DNA from: Rhizobiaceae bacterium
GTDB lineage: Bacteria; Pseudomonadota; Alphaproteobacteria; Rhizobiales; Rhizobiaceae
Reading direction: 5' to 3'
Length of the DNA stretch: 7,143 bases
Assembly: GCA_913776675.1 (NCBI GenBank)
Contig: CAJYRE010000117.1
Location: 1-7,143 of the forward strand
In this document: positions 5,623-7,143 of the stretch, in pieces
Layout of the letters: each line of letters opens with the position of its first letter
Numbering within the stretch: the first letter of the stretch is position 1
Position numbers and translations under genes: made by a program
Notes under the pieces: generated by a model
What the model saw: only the letters and a program-made list of their open reading frames with translations
What the model was told of the DNA's origin: nothing
The model's database searches: none

Positions 5623-7143
5623 ATGAAGACGATAGACAATATGCGAATTTTCATGAAAGTCGGGCTGACGTTTGTCGCTCTGCTGATTGTGAGTTTGATT
5701 ATCAATGCAGTAAGCTGGAACTCCCTATCGAACCAGGAGCAATCGTCAGGATGGACGGTGCATACCTATCAGGTTCTGGCCAAAATGGACGCCATTGTTG
5801 CGGCCATGGTGGATCAGGAAACCGGTATTCGTGGTTATCTGCTGTCTGGTGGTGATGAGAAGTTTCTGGATCCGCAAAAGGAGGGCAAGGCAAATTATGC
5901 CGAGGCCTATGCCGCTGTGCGCAGTCTGACATCTGACAATCAGGTGCAGCAGAAGCGTCTGGCGGATCTGGATGCGCTGGTGCAGGATTGGCAGACAAAA
6001 GTTGCTTCGCAGGAAATTGCCTTGATGAAGGACCCAGCCACCAAGGAGCAGGGCCAGAAGCTGGAAATTTCGGGTGCGGGCAAGCAATATATGGATGGTG
6101 TGCGTGCCAAGGCCAAAGAAATTTCCAACGATGAAATAAAGCTGTTGGATGTTCGCCAGAAAGCCGCAGCGGATGCAGCTTATGACTCGCGTCGAAACAT
6201 TCTGATTGGAAGCGGTGCGCTGATTATCATCATTGGCTTGTCGCTGCTGGTGCTGAACAAGGGCATGATTGTGCCTCTGGTGCGGATTACAACGTCGATG
6301 CGCAAGTTGGCAACGGGCGAAACCGCGATTGAAATTCCCGGTGTTGGCCGCCGCGATGAAGTGGGCGAAATGGCCGATGCCGTTGAAGTGTTCCGTAAAA
6401 ACGCCATTGCAAATCGCCAGCTTGAAGAACAGGCGGAAGCCTCGCGTGAAAAAACCGCGCAGATGGAAGAAGCCAATCGCCAACGGGCAGAGCTGGAAGC
6501 TGCCAACCTGCGCTTTGCAACGCAAACCCTGGGCGATGGGCTGAAGCGCCTGGCCCAAGGCGATGTTTCCTTCCAGATCAATGAAGCATTTGCGCCGGAA
6601 TACGAAGACCTGCGTCAGGATTTCAACACCTCGCTGTCTCAGCTTGGTTCTGCAATTGGTGCTGTGCTGTCCACGGTGGAGAGCATGGAAGGCGGTACAC
6701 GCGAAATTGCTTCGGGTGCCAATGATCTTTCCCGCCGCACCGAACAGCAGGCGGCGGCACTGGAGCAAACGGCGGCAGCGCTTGACCAGATCACCGTCAA
6801 TGTTTCCAACTCCTCCAAGCGTACCGAAGAGGCGCGCTCGGTGGCCTTGGAGGCCAATCAGAATGCCACGCAATCGTCCAAGGTGGTCAATCAGGCTGAA
6901 GATGCCATGCGCCGTATTGAGGAAAGCTCGCAGCAGATTTCCAATATCATTGGTGTGATTGATGAAATCGCCTTCCAGACCAACCTGCTGGCGCTGAACG
7001 CAGGCGTTGAAGCGGCGCGTGCTGGCGAGGCCGGAAAGGGCTTCGCGGTTGTTGCGCAGGAAGTACGCGAACTGGCGCAGCGCTCGGCGCAAGCCGCCAA
7101 GGAGATCAAGGGTCTTATCCAGAATTCTTCCTCTGAGGTGGAA
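5623..7143 (+). CDS. Methyl-accepting chemotaxis protein (MCP3) with CHASE3 sensor (3' end beyond window)
   Basis: Inner-membrane chemoreceptor; 507 residues are visible with no stop. TM1 is about residues 11-30. The periplasmic CHASE3 domain (about 50-190) shows the signature [12 protein letters not shown] (65-76) and the distal [11 protein letters not shown] / [10 protein letters not shown] motifs. TM2 is about 192-211, HAMP about 212-262 ([17 protein letters not shown], then [17 protein letters not shown]), then a charged helix and a second HAMP-like stretch about 300-345 ([10 protein letters not shown], then [10 protein letters not shown]). The signalling domain starts near 350, with tip [20 protein letters not shown] (from 446) and a probable methylation pair E381/Q382. 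From about residue 300 it is nearly the same as MCP1. Aligning the two, residue 507 corresponds to MCP1 residue 499, so about 100 codons, including the second methylation helix and C terminus, are missing. The start is supported by AGGAG (5612-5616) six bases before the ATG. CHASE3 ligands are generally unknown. Confidence 0.95.
   Translation, partial: MKTIDNMRIFMKVGLTFVALLIVSLIINAVSWNSLSNQEQSSGWTVHTYQVLAKMDAIVAAMVDQETGIRGYLLSGGDEKFLDPQKEGKANYAEAYAAVRSLTSDNQVQQKRLADLDALVQDWQTKVASQEIALMKDPATKEQGQKLEISGAGKQYMDGVRAKAKEISNDEIKLLDVRQKAAADAAYDSRRNILIGSGALIIIIGLSLLVLNKGMIVPLVRITTSMRKLATGETAIEIPGVGRRDEVGEMADAVEVFRKNAIANRQLEEQAEASREKTAQMEEANRQRAELEAANLRFATQTLGDGLKRLAQGDVSFQINEAFAPEYEDLRQDFNTSLSQLGSAIGAVLSTVESMEGGTREIASGANDLSRRTEQQAAALEQTAAALDQITVNVSNSSKRTEEARSVALEANQNATQSSKVVNQAEDAMRRIEESSQQISNIIGVIDEIAFQTNLLALNAGVEAARAGEAGKGFAVVAQEVRELAQRSAQAAKEIKGLIQNSSSEVE

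Noticed and set aside
5746..7092. Open frame of 448 codons on the minus strand opposite MCP3
   Set aside because: Same codon-bias shadow as opposite MCP2; the sense strand carries clear CHASE3, HAMP and MCP motifs.

Overview
The window (7,143 bases, coding regions moderately GC-rich) looks like chromosomal DNA of an alphaproteobacterium, most likely a Rhizobiales/Rhizobiaceae member. Three things point that way: tandem chemoreceptor genes with the alphaproteobacterial style of cytoplasmic domain (tip core [17 protein letters not shown], a second HAMP-like stretch before the signalling domain), a CheR-type C-terminal pentapeptide EWSEF, and short palindromic intergenic repeats (core GCATTTCCAGGAAAA) that resemble rhizobial repeat families from memory. 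Genus cannot be settled from the sequence alone.

Layout. Positions 1-665, minus strand: 5' part of a TlyA-type rRNA 2'-O-methyltransferase gene that runs off the left edge. Positions 666-887: divergent intergenic region with two adjacent dyads that look like operators. Positions 888-2690: first chemoreceptor (MCP1, 600 aa, helical-bundle sensor). Positions 2691-3113: intergenic region with a weak terminator, a possible promoter, a 40-codon leader ORF and a very stable hairpin. Positions 3114-5063: second chemoreceptor (MCP2, 649 aa, the only complete receptor here with a CheR-docking tail). Positions 5064-5622: tandem palindromic repeats, a strong terminator, an AT-rich island with a possible small ORF, and the promoter of the third receptor. 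Positions 5623-7143: third chemoreceptor (MCP3, CHASE3 sensor), cut by the right edge at residue 507.

The three receptors are co-directional but separated by 423 and 559 bases with their own leaders, so they look like separately transcribed genes rather than an operon. All would sit in the inner membrane, sense periplasmic signals with different N-terminal bundles, and signal through CheW/CheA in mixed arrays. MCP1 and MCP3 have nearly the same cytoplasmic half but unrelated-looking sensors, which suggests duplication plus sensor exchange. MCP2 is more divergent and may supply the CheR/CheB tether for its neighbours. No CheA/CheW/CheY or other chemotaxis genes are visible. I found no RNA genes, insertion sequences, CRISPR arrays or clearly novel multi-gene system; the unexplained content is in the intergenic DNA.
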